Shown here piece by piece: positions 1-6,495 of a stretch of 12,541 nt of DNA (its first letter is position 1; each line of letters begins with the position of its first letter). A model generated the notes under the pieces. That model had not been told where the DNA came from, made no database searches, and was given only the letters and a program-made list of their open reading frames with translations. A program made the position numbers and the translations under genes. The stretch is from Patescibacteria group bacterium (GTDB taxonomy: Bacteria > Patescibacteriota > Patescibacteriia > UBA9934): the NCBI GenBank assembly GCA_018896835.1, contig JAHILS010000040.1:1-12541 (forward strand), given 5' to 3'.

Positions 1-363
1 AATTTGAATAACTGATAGTGATTCTTTTGCAAGCACGATACTTAAGCCAACTGTAAGTGGCAGCTCCAGACCCATGACAGGTTCGATAATGGCGATTTTT
101 CCTTGTCTTAAGGCTTCAAAGTCAAATAAAGCAGCGAAGATGATAATTATACTAACAAGACATAGAAGCAAAATATTTGCGATACTAAGTGAAGAAAGAC
201 CCTTTATTATAAACGGAAATATTCCAAACAAACCGACGATACCAATAAAAAATAGAGCCTTCCAGCTACCAACAGCTTTTGTAGTTTTTTGTATAAAAAA
301 ATCACCAAATCCCCAGCAAATCAAAGCAGAAAAAGCCAATAAGATACCAGTGTATTGATGCAT
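1..363 (-). CDS. EamA/DMT-family membrane transporter, N-terminal part (gene runs off the left edge)
   Basis: The reverse strand is open from an ATG at 363-361 to the window edge, giving the first 121 residues of a protein with no stop seen. It is strongly hydrophobic: segments near residues 5-24, 34-53 and 61-81 look membrane-spanning, and another begins near 92. The stretch FEALRQGKIAIIEPVMGLEL (82-101) matches the EamA pattern in which a short loop with ALRxG precedes a helix carrying a conserved EP, followed by a short region ending in an acidic residue (KE, 113-114). EamA/DMT proteins have ten helices in two EamA repeats, so this would be most of the first repeat. The substrate cannot be told; exporters of amino acids, nucleotide sugars and other metabolites share this fold. 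It diverges from recG and has its own promoter at 384-412. A plus-strand open frame at 74-358 is only its shadow. Confidence 0.75.
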   Translation of the reverse strand, partial: MHQYTGILLAFSALICWGFGDFFIQKTTKAVGSWKALFFIGIVGLFGIFPFIIKGLSSLSIANILLLCLVSIIIIFAALFDFEALRQGKIAIIEPVMGLELPLTVGLSIVLAKESLSVIQI

Positions 364-383
364 AAGCGATTATCTATGTTTGA

Positions 384-412
384 ATAATAGCTTAAAGAAC
401 GCGATTTTTCAA
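384..412 (-). promoter_or_regulatory. Sigma-70-type promoter for the EamA-type transporter
   Basis: Read on the minus strand, TTGAAA (412-407) and TATTAT (389-384) are separated by exactly 17 bases. They match five of six and five of six positions of the -35 and -10 consensus. Transcription would begin near 377, leaving a leader of about 14 bases before the ATG at 363, with no clear Shine-Dalgarno sequence in it. Confidence 0.6.
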
Positions 413-454
413 TCAAAATATATCCAGCTGATTAGATATTTAGGTTACAGGTTT

Positions 455-482
455 TTGGTATTTGCTCAATTTCTGGTATGCT
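455..482 (+). promoter_or_regulatory. Possible extended -10 promoter for recG
   Basis: TGGTATGCT at 474-482 resembles an extended -10 element (TGn followed by TATGCT). TTGGTA at 455-460 is a weak -35 with a 16-base spacer. The start would fall near 489, just before the recG ATG at 500, giving a very short leader that would cut into the GGAAG ribosome site. Each box matches only four of six consensus positions, so this is tentative. The rest of 364-499, between the divergent genes, shows nothing else recognisable. Confidence 0.3.
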
Positions 483-486
483 ATCT

Positions 487-491
487 GGAAG
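487..491 (+). promoter_or_regulatory. Ribosome binding site that fixes the recG start
   Basis: GGAAG lies 8 bases before the ATG at 500. It is only 2 bases before the ATG at 494, so it favours 500. It is one of the few recognisable Shine-Dalgarno-like sequences at a gene start in this window. Confidence 0.5.
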
Positions 492-499
492 CTATGAGT

Positions 500-2572
500 A
501 TGAATTTACAAAAGGACATTCGTTATATAAAAGGTGTTGGGGCAGTGAAGGCTAGAGATTTTGTTTACTTGGGTATCAAAACTCTTGGTGATGCGTTGTT
601 TGATTTCCCGTTTCGCTACGACGATCTTTCCAATACCGTCGATATCGCTAACGTAAAGCCGGGTGAGAAAATCACCATTCAAGGCACGATAGCGACAATC
701 AAGAATAGAAAGAGTAATCGCAATCCGCGCATGATTGTTACTGAGGCGATTGTTCAGGATGTGACAGGAGGGATTAAAGTTGTCTGGTTTCATCGTGGAT
801 TTCTTACCAAAGTTTTACGCAGTGGCATGTTGGTTTCATTGTCAGGAAAGGCGGACGATACGTATGGACTTTCGCTTGTTAATCCAGAATATGAGGTTGT
901 TGGTAATGCGCGGGCCACAAAACACACGGGTCGCATTGTGCCGATTTATCGTTTGAGTGGTGCGCTTACTCAAAAAGGACGAAGGTCAGTAGCAGAGGAG
1001 GCACTTAAATTTATCAATGCGGAAGTTAAAGAATGGTTGCCTGATTGTATTATTCAGGATCAGAAGTTTGTGAATTATCATGATGCGTTGCGTGCTATGC
1101 ATTTTCCAAATTCAGTCTCTGATCAAGAAAAGGCATTACGAAGATTAAAGTTTGAAGAATTTTTCTTGCACCAAATTTTGCATGGCAAGGCGAGAAGGGA
1201 ATTAAAAAAACAGCATGCTTCAGTTATAGAGTTCAATGAGGAATATATTCGTGAACTTGTTGCGTCATTGCCTTATAAATTAACCAGCGCCCAGAAGAAG
1301 GCTTTGTGGGCGATTTTCAAAGATATGGAGCGCGATGAGCCGATGAATAGGTTACTTGAAGGAGATGTGGGAACAGGTAAGACTATCGTGGCGGCGCTCT
1401 CTGCAATTAACACGGCTAAGGCGGGTTGGCAATCAGCACTGTTAGCCCCGACTGAGATTTTAGCTCAGCAACACGCGGTTGGACTGCAAAATTTATTTGG
1501 TGACAAGCTGACGATTGCATTATTTACACGCACCAAGCGCACGGTGTCGGGTAGAAATGTTACAAAAAAACAAATGCTCGACGGGCTGAAAGACGGTAAA
1601 ATAGACTTTGTAGTGGGAACCCATGCATTGTTGTCAGTGGATGTTTTGTTTAACCGTCTTGGCTTTATCATAGTGGACGAGCAACATAGGTTTGGGGTCA
1701 GACAACGCCAAGCACTTAAGGATCGACAGCAAGATGGTGACGGAATTCCGCACTTGCTTTCCATGACAGCCACACCAATTCCACGATCCTTGTCACTTGT
1801 TTTATATGGCGATCTTGATTGCTCCATTTTGGATGAGTATCCAGCCGGTCGAAAACTTATCGAGACGCATATCGTGCCAGAAGATCGCGAGGAAGATTAT
1901 TACGAGAAGATGCGAAACCAGATCGATTTGGGTCATCAAGTTTTCGTGGTTTGTCCACTTATTGAGGAGTCAGATGCGCTTGGTGTGAAGTCAGTTAATG
2001 AAGTGCATGATAGATTTATTAAGGGTCCATTTTCGCAGTACAAAGTTGGCATGTTGCATGGCAAGATGAAAACAAAAGAGAAAGATGAAGTAATGCAGGC
2101 GTTTTTGCGTAATGAAATTCAGATATTAGTCTCAACAACAGTGGTCGAGGTTGGAGTAGATATTCCAAACGCAACTGTGATGTTTATTGAAGGAGCCGAG
2201 CGTTTTGGATTAGCGCAACTGCACCAGTTGCGCGGAAGAGTGGGGAGATGTGAACACCAAAGTTTTTGTTTTTTGCATCCTTCAGAAAAATTATCACCAA
2301 TTGCCAAAGAACGCTTGCTAGCAGTTGTCAGATCGCACGATGGATTTGCGCTCGCTGATAAGGATTTAAAACTTCGCGGTCCTGGAAATGTTTATGGCAC
2401 GGCCCAATCAGGATTTGAGCAGTTTAAACTGGGGAGTTATGCAGATATGGATTTGATCACCAGCGCTCGCGATTATGCAAAAGATATGCTTGATGAAGAT
2501 CCAGAGCTAGATAAATGGCCAGCATTACAAGATCGCGTAATGGAGTATGTGGATGAGATACATTTCGAATAG
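500..2572 (+). CDS. recG: ATP-dependent DNA helicase RecG
   Basis: RecG remodels stalled replication forks and drives branch migration of Holliday junctions. This 690-residue form fits the family length. The N-terminal region has the IKGVG...LGIKTLGDALFDFPFRY opening and an OB-like wedge domain to about residue 150. Helicase motifs follow: Walker A GDVGTGKT (288-295), motif Ia LLAPTEILAQQH, motif II DEQHRFG (393-399), motif III SMTATPIPRS (421-430), motif V near STTVVEVGVDIPNATV and motif VI QLHQLRGRVGR (573-583). The frame is open back to a TTG at 380, but the extra 40 residues do not resemble RecG, and GGAAG precedes the ATG at 500, so 500 is preferred. It diverges from the EamA gene, is followed 11 bases later by a Cas2/PaaX-like gene, and faces radA. 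Identification is firm; only the start is uncertain. Confidence 0.96.
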   Translation: MNLQKDIRYIKGVGAVKARDFVYLGIKTLGDALFDFPFRYDDLSNTVDIANVKPGEKITIQGTIATIKNRKSNRNPRMIVTEAIVQDVTGGIKVVWFHRGFLTKVLRSGMLVSLSGKADDTYGLSLVNPEYEVVGNARATKHTGRIVPIYRLSGALTQKGRRSVAEEALKFINAEVKEWLPDCIIQDQKFVNYHDALRAMHFPNSVSDQEKALRRLKFEEFFLHQILHGKARRELKKQHASVIEFNEEYIRELVASLPYKLTSAQKKALWAIFKDMERDEPMNRLLEGDVGTGKTIVAALSAINTAKAGWQSALLAPTEILAQQHAVGLQNLFGDKLTIALFTRTKRTVSGRNVTKKQMLDGLKDGKIDFVVGTHALLSVDVLFNRLGFIIVDEQHRFGVRQRQALKDRQQDGDGIPHLLSMTATPIPRSLSLVLYGDLDCSILDEYPAGRKLIETHIVPEDREEDYYEKMRNQIDLGHQVFVVCPLIEESDALGVKSVNEVHDRFIKGPFSQYKVGMLHGKMKTKEKDEVMQAFLRNEIQILVSTTVVEVGVDIPNATVMFIEGAERFGLAQLHQLRGRVGRCEHQSFCFLHPSEKLSPIAKERLLAVVRSHDGFALADKDLKLRGPGNVYGTAQSGFEQFKLGSYADMDLITSARDYAKDMLDEDPELDKWPALQDRVMEYVDEIHFE

Positions 2573-2583
2573 CCGAATATTAA

Positions 2584-3207
2584 ATGATTAAATTTTTTAA
2601 TTACAGTATGAACAAAACAAGCACAAGTGATACGATCGTATCACTTAAGTATGAAAAGAAGGACGCGATTAATAAAAACAAGGGGTTGCTTAGGCGAAAT
2701 TCAATAGCGGCATCCGTATTGTTAAACATAGGTAACGTAACGGAGGATATAATAGTAGGGATGAGATACCCTCACATGGCCGCATACCATGGAATGGAAA
2801 GTGTTTACGAGTTTATTGAGTGGGAGCAGAGAAGTAGCCAGCTTGAGGCTTTAAAACGTCTTGAAAAGAAAAAATTAATTTCAATACGAAAGACTGGAAA
2901 TAGTTTTATGGTGCGCCTCCTAGATATAGGAGCTATAGAATATTTCAGGCAAAAAGTATTAAACGCAGAACGACTTAAGCCAAATCAATATTGCCTTGTT
3001 GTTTTTGATATCCCAGAAAGCGAAAGAAAGGTTCGCCAACAGTTACGTAGATTGCTATCTTCAGCATCATTTTTTCCAATTCAAAAGAGTGTCTGGGCTT
3101 CGCAATTCAACGCTGCACAAGAACTTGTTGATTATTTATCAGTAAAAGGTGGAAGAAAATGGGTTCGTGTATTTATTTCAGACGAGGTAAAAAACAAGCA
3201 CAAGTGA
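2584..3207 (+). CDS. Winged-helix protein with PaaX/Cas2-like domain, lying between repeat copies
   Basis: A 207-residue protein. Residues about 84-120 (QLEALKRLEKKKLISIRK...GAIEYF) look like a winged-helix with its recognition helix and wing. Residues about 136-200 resemble the ferredoxin-like domain shared by Cas2 and the central part of PaaX repressors: CLVVFDIPESERKVR, then FFPIQKSVWAS. Asp142 sits where Cas2 carries its metal-binding aspartate. No cas1, other cas gene or CRISPR array is present, so a role in spacer acquisition is not supported. A DNA-binding regulator or a nuclease is possible. Start is unclear: ATG 2584 or ATG 2608, neither with a ribosome site. Codons 11-21 lie in the left repeat, and the TGA stop lies inside the right palindrome. 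By hand count 7 of 15 Ile codons are ATA, against about 7 of 47 in recG, suggesting transfer. Confidence 0.75.
   Translation: MIKFFNYSMNKTSTSDTIVSLKYEKKDAINKNKGLLRRNSIAASVLLNIGNVTEDIIVGMRYPHMAAYHGMESVYEFIEWEQRSSQLEALKRLEKKKLISIRKTGNSFMVRLLDIGAIEYFRQKVLNAERLKPNQYCLVVFDIPESERKVRQQLRRLLSSASFFPIQKSVWASQFNAAQELVDYLSVKGGRKWVRVFISDEVKNKHK
2614..2646. repeat. Left copy of a 33-bp direct repeat containing a 22-bp palindrome
   Basis: This 33-bp stretch is identical to 3191-3223. Its last 22 bases (2625-2646) form a perfect palindrome around GTGATACGATCGTATCAC. Beyond 2646 the symmetry breaks, because AAGTAT replaces the matching arm GTGCTT that is present at the right copy. It lies inside the coding frame of the Cas2/PaaX-like gene, just after the internal ATG at 2608. 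Confidence 0.95.
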
Positions 3208-3235
3208 TACGATCGTATCACTTGTGCTTGTTTTT
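3190..3235. repeat. Perfect 46-bp palindrome carrying the right copy of the 33-bp repeat
   Basis: Two 23-base arms with no mismatch and no loop are centred between 3212 and 3213. The left arm plus 11 bases of the right arm (3191-3223) repeat 2614-2646 exactly. The TGA stop of the Cas2/PaaX-like gene (3205-3207) lies in the left arm. The outer parts are A-rich on the left and T-rich on the right, so as RNA it would make a long hairpin followed by U in either direction. It could therefore stop transcription from both sides, but its length and perfect symmetry exceed a normal terminator, and a separate one lies at 3265-3289. Confidence 0.95.
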
Positions 3236-3264
3236 ATGTTTTGAAGTTTTATTATTTTGGGATT

Positions 3265-3289
3265 AGTGGATTTGCCACTTTTTTATTTT
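3265..3289 (+). terminator. Rho-independent terminator after the recG/Cas2-like unit
   Basis: AGTGG (3265-3269) pairs with CCACT (3275-3279) across a five-base loop. It is followed by a run of T with one A (3280-3289). On the other strand the hairpin is not followed by T, so it serves rightward transcription. It overlaps the last two bases of the convergent radA gene. Confidence 0.6.
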
Positions 3290-4571
3290 AGATTAGCAAA
3301 TCGCGTAAATGCTTATTTGTTTTTGGTGAGAGTATGTGGATAAACCCGAGTCTTTCCGCCTCTTTGGCTCGCTTTTCTAAAAATGGAACTTTTCGAATTT
3401 CACCACTTAATCCCAGTTCGCCAAACATGATTGTGTCTTTTGAGTAAGCGGTATTTTTAATTGATGAAATAATCGCTGCGCAAATTGCTAAGTCAGCTCC
3501 AGTTTCTTTAATTTTTATTCCGCCCACAACGTTTACATAAACATCAAATCCGCTTACTGGAATGCCTGCGTGTCGATTGATGATCGCTAGTAACATCTGC
3601 AGTCTCGATGGGTCATAGCCTGACGTTCGTCTAATTGGATTGGCAAATACGCTTTTTTCCGCTAGTGCTTGAACTTCAACAAGTATTGGACGCGTTCCTT
3701 CCATAACGCATGTTACAACTGACCCTGGGTTTTGACTTCTATCTTCTAAAAATCGAGCTGATGGATTATCAACACCTTGCAGTCCAAGTTGTGTCATTTC
3801 AAAAATTCCAACTTCGTCAGTGCTCCCGAATCGGTTTTTATTGGCATGAAGCAGACGAAATGCGCATTGTTTATCACCTTCAAGAGTTAGCACTGTATCC
3901 ACTAGATGTTCAAGCGTTTTTGGTCCGGCGACTGATCCGTCTTTGGTCATTTGCCCGATTATAAGCACTGGCATGTTATTTTGTTTGGCATATCCAATTA
4001 ATTGCGCTGTTGCAGCTCGTACTGCAGTTGGAGTTCCAGGAAGGTTATCAATTTGTGAAGATATCATTGTTTGGATGGAGTCGATAATGAGTAGGGAAGG
4101 GTTGATGGTTTTTGATGCGCTGATAATCTCATCAACATCAACTGCGTTGGAGAAAGTGATATTTTTAGGATCGATATTTAACCGTTTCATACGCATCGCG
4201 ACCTGACCTTCAGATTCTTCGCCAGATACATAATAGGCAGGTTTTTGATCGGAAAATACAAAAGCGATTTGGGCGACGAGGGTTGATTTTCCAATTCCTG
4301 GCTCGCCAGCCAAGAGCGTGACAGAACCAGGAACAAGTCCACCACATAAAACTCGATCAAGTTCAGTAATCTTGGTTGGAATGTGTTTTACGTTTTGTAC
4401 GCAAGCATCGCCTAAAGATAACGAAAGCGCCGGTTTGGCGCCTCCTTTTTTTGTTGTGTTTTGTGATCCATGCGAAGCTGTTTCCTCAGACAACGTACCC
4501 CATTTGCCACATTCAGTGCACCGACCTTGCCATTTAAGAAATTGCGTATCGCAATGTGAACATGTGTACAT
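3288..4571 (-). CDS. radA: DNA repair protein RadA (Sms)
   Basis: RadA is a RecA-like, hexameric branch-migration motor used in recombination and repair. The 427 residues show all family parts in order. A four-cysteine zinc finger lies at C4, C7, C18, C21. The RecA-type ATPase has Walker A GEPGIGKST (89-97) and a Walker B ending at D164 (SLLIIDSIQT). The RadA-specific KNRFG motif is at 245-249. A Lon-protease-like C-terminal domain with TGADLAICAAIISS and FGELGLSGEIRKV follows. It is a little shorter than the roughly 450-460 residues of most RadA proteins. It is the last gene of a five-gene leftward operon, starting 2 bases after the stop of the pilin/NlpC gene with no ribosome site of its own, so translational coupling is likely. 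It converges on recG and the Cas2-like gene. Identification is firm. Confidence 0.96.
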   Translation of the reverse strand: MYTCSHCDTQFLKWQGRCTECGKWGTLSEETASHGSQNTTKKGGAKPALSLSLGDACVQNVKHIPTKITELDRVLCGGLVPGSVTLLAGEPGIGKSTLVAQIAFVFSDQKPAYYVSGEESEGQVAMRMKRLNIDPKNITFSNAVDVDEIISASKTINPSLLIIDSIQTMISSQIDNLPGTPTAVRAATAQLIGYAKQNNMPVLIIGQMTKDGSVAGPKTLEHLVDTVLTLEGDKQCAFRLLHANKNRFGSTDEVGIFEMTQLGLQGVDNPSARFLEDRSQNPGSVVTCVMEGTRPILVEVQALAEKSVFANPIRRTSGYDPSRLQMLLAIINRHAGIPVSGFDVYVNVVGGIKIKETGADLAICAAIISSIKNTAYSKDTIMFGELGLSGEIRKVPFLEKRAKEAERLGFIHILSPKTNKHLRDLLI

Positions 4572-4573
4572 AG

Positions 4574-5848
4574 CTAATGACTGATTTTGAGAAAAGCTTC
4601 ATTATATTTTGTAATCATAATTCCAAATGGGTATGACCAGCCCGAAACTGCGATTGCTTCTCCTGGGTCGCGGTCAGCATGAGACTCTGCCCATTTACCT
4701 TCTCCGACATATGTCCATACGTGCCAGCTTGGACGCCCGACCATGTCGCCAGGCATGAGCTGGATGCCGTTTATATAACCTTCGGTTGAGTAGTCAGTAA
4801 CTTTGATGGCACTACTGTCAAAAATACTACTCGTTCCACCAACACCTCCCAGTCCGATACATTGTCTGATCAAACTAGCGTAACCAGAACAGTCGTAGCA
4901 AACAGTGCCCATTGGGCAATAGGTACTGTATGCAACACCATTCGAATCAACTTTTGTTTCACTTTCGTAAACTGGTGGGTTGCCCTTACCGCCATAGCGG
5001 TAAGTAATTCTACCAATTGTTGAATTAGCTATTTCTAATAAACTATAACTTGTGTCACACAAGATATCGCCTGGTATTATGCCTTGCGAAGCAGAGTATT
5101 CTTCAGTGCCAGCGCCAACTATAAATGAAGTGTCTGTATCTTTTGGTTCGTCATTATAGAGCTGTGGGTCAATGTACGAGATGTTTAATGCATCATACTT
5201 AAGAAAGTTTGGATCAACTACTTGTGCGATTGTAAACGCACAGAAAAGCAGAACAACTCCAACAATTGCATTGCGAATTTTTGTTTTTGCTTTTCCGATT
5301 GAATCAGGTTTGCCACGCGCCATAATGTATTGCAAGCCACCAATCATAATAAATATAACTGCAAGTAGTGAGGCGGCTGGGAAAACAAATTTCATCACAG
5401 CCTGAATATATTCACCAAGATAATTTGATGTTACAGACCCGGCTGTTTTAACCGCCGGAGTGAACACAAGCCCCGGAATTTCTACGCCAAGGTTTGGGGT
5501 AGGGTATGTATCTTGATATGGATCAGTGACGCCAACAACTGCAGAATCGTAATCAATTGGAGTATCAAGTCCACCTTGGCTGAGTGTTGTTATAGTGCCA
5601 CTGATACTACACTGAACTGAAAATCCAGTGATTGTACCACCAAAACTATCCTGGAATGGTTCTATGGTGCGGCATGCCTCTTGGCATTTTGCAATAGAGT
5701 CTACTGTGGTTTGATCAAGACCTATTTGATCATCTGGTGTACACGTACATTGGGCTGTGCCAGCGTCGCAATCAGAATAATCTAAAGCCAAAGCAAAAGA
5801 TGGTGAAAAAATACAAAGCGCCAGGATTGTAAAAATCAGTTTATTCAT
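4574..5848 (-). CDS. Secreted pilin-like two-helix protein fused to an NlpC/P60 cysteine peptidase
   Basis: A 424-residue envelope protein. Residues 1-22 are a signal peptide. Residues 23-145 hold six cysteines (27, 34, 36, 55, 59, 80), suggesting disulfides outside the cell. Two membrane helices (about 147-176 and 190-213) enclose a basic loop RGKPDSIGKAKTKIR, the pattern of TrbC/VirB2-like type IV secretion pilins common in Patescibacteria. After about residue 250 comes an NlpC/P60-type domain: catalytic Cys320 in YDCSGYASL, His376 in SWHVWTYVG and a third residue probably His390 in AESH. Such enzymes cut peptidoglycan stem peptides. With the basic loop inside, both the Cys-rich part and the peptidase would be outside. 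It overlaps the DsbA-like gene by 8 bases and precedes radA by 2. The domain calls come from motifs; a role in opening the wall for a secretion or pilus machine is inference. Confidence 0.82.
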   Translation of the reverse strand: MNKLIFTILALCIFSPSFALALDYSDCDAGTAQCTCTPDDQIGLDQTTVDSIAKCQEACRTIEPFQDSFGGTITGFSVQCSISGTITTLSQGGLDTPIDYDSAVVGVTDPYQDTYPTPNLGVEIPGLVFTPAVKTAGSVTSNYLGEYIQAVMKFVFPAASLLAVIFIMIGGLQYIMARGKPDSIGKAKTKIRNAIVGVVLLFCAFTIAQVVDPNFLKYDALNISYIDPQLYNDEPKDTDTSFIVGAGTEEYSASQGIIPGDILCDTSYSLLEIANSTIGRITYRYGGKGNPPVYESETKVDSNGVAYSTYCPMGTVCYDCSGYASLIRQCIGLGGVGGTSSIFDSSAIKVTDYSTEGYINGIQLMPGDMVGRPSWHVWTYVGEGKWAESHADRDPGEAIAVSGWSYPFGIMITKYNEAFLKISH

Positions 5849-6494
5849 AATTCTGCTTTGCTGAAATTATTAATTGTTCTAGTTCTTGTTTTGAGATGTA
5901 TCCGCTGTATCTGGCTCCATTGATAAAGATCGTTGGCGACGTTGGGATGGAGAGTTCTATCGCTTCAGCCACGTCGTCCTCAACCCACGAAAGAGTTTTT
6001 TCTTTACTAATACATCTATTAAAAGACCATTGCCAAAGATTAAGTTCTTTGGCGATTTCTAAATACAGATCTTTTGAAAGAATGTCAGAATTTTTTATTA
6101 GATAGTCATGGAATGCCCAGAATTCATCTTGTTTTTGCGCACAACGAGCAGCTATTGCCGAGGGCATTGCCTCTGGCTTTAAGCTTGAATTTGGATAATC
6201 TTTCCAAATAATCGCAATATCGTTTGGATATTTTTTCAACATGTCGTTTAGCGATAGTGCTAGTGTTGTGCTGGTGGAGTTGGCAAAGTCACCAAAGGAA
6301 AAAATAGTAACACTTGGATTTTCAGCACCGATCACTGGGTCGTTTTTGTTGATTACTGGTCCGATTGCTTCGTCACCTAACAATGGAATATTGGTCAGTT
6401 CAATGGAGTTGCCACCGGAAATGGCAAATATCATGAAAATAAAAACACAGGTAAATAATATTATGGTTCCGATAATAATATACTTCAAGCGCAT
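5841..6494 (-). CDS. Membrane-anchored DsbA-fold (thioredoxin-like) protein without CxxC
   Basis: A 217-residue protein with an N-terminal membrane anchor (about 5-26) and a DsbA-type thioredoxin fold outside. Family landmarks are clear: NPSVTIFSFGDF (59-70), AARCAQKQDEFWAFHDYL (115-132), FNRCIS (158-163), and the cis-proline region TSPTIFING (185-193, Pro187). At the place where these proteins carry CPxC, the sequence is NSTS (72-75), so both redox cysteines are absent. Cys118 and Cys161 remain, and they often pair with each other in this family. Simple disulfide oxidase activity is therefore unlikely; a chaperone or binding role is more plausible. It lies 1 base after the beta-propeller gene and overlaps the start of the Cys-rich pilin/NlpC gene by 8 bases, so the two are probably made together. 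Confidence 0.82.
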   Translation of the reverse strand: MRLKYIIIGTIILFTCVFIFMIFAISGGNSIELTNIPLLGDEAIGPVINKNDPVIGAENPSVTIFSFGDFANSTSTTLALSLNDMLKKYPNDIAIIWKDYPNSSLKPEAMPSAIAARCAQKQDEFWAFHDYLIKNSDILSKDLYLEIAKELNLWQWSFNRCISKEKTLSWVEDDVAEAIELSIPTSPTIFINGARYSGYISKQELEQLIISAKQNYE

Positions 6495-6495
6495 A

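Larger units (their letters stand above)
2614..3235. other. Candidate repeat-bounded unit: 33-bp repeat, Cas2/PaaX-like gene, palindrome
   Basis: The two repeat copies enclose almost exactly the Cas2/PaaX-like coding region. The unit sits between the recG stop and an ordinary rho-independent terminator, and its codon use differs from recG. This suggests an inserted unit carried by its own palindromic ends. No transposase, tyrosine recombinase or HUH motif is visible in the encoded protein, so movement is an inference. The repeats could instead be operators of a self-regulating repressor. Confidence 0.35.

Noticed and set aside
380..499. A 40-residue N-terminal extension of RecG from TTG 380
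   Set aside because: The extra residues do not look like RecG, no ribosome site precedes the TTG, and a site is present before ATG 500.
1465..1827. A 120-codon minus-strand open frame inside recG
   Set aside because: It lies opposite helicase motifs of recG and its translation resembles no protein. Other long frames opposite radA, Clp and the envelope genes were set aside for the same reason.
2588..2602. A/T-only inverted repeat after recG
   Set aside because: A six-pair stem made only of A and T is expected by chance in this sequence and would not be stable.
2584..3235. A CRISPR-Cas locus, suggested by the Cas2-like domain and repeats
   Set aside because: There are only two repeat copies, separated by a whole gene. 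No spacers, cas1 or effector gene are present.
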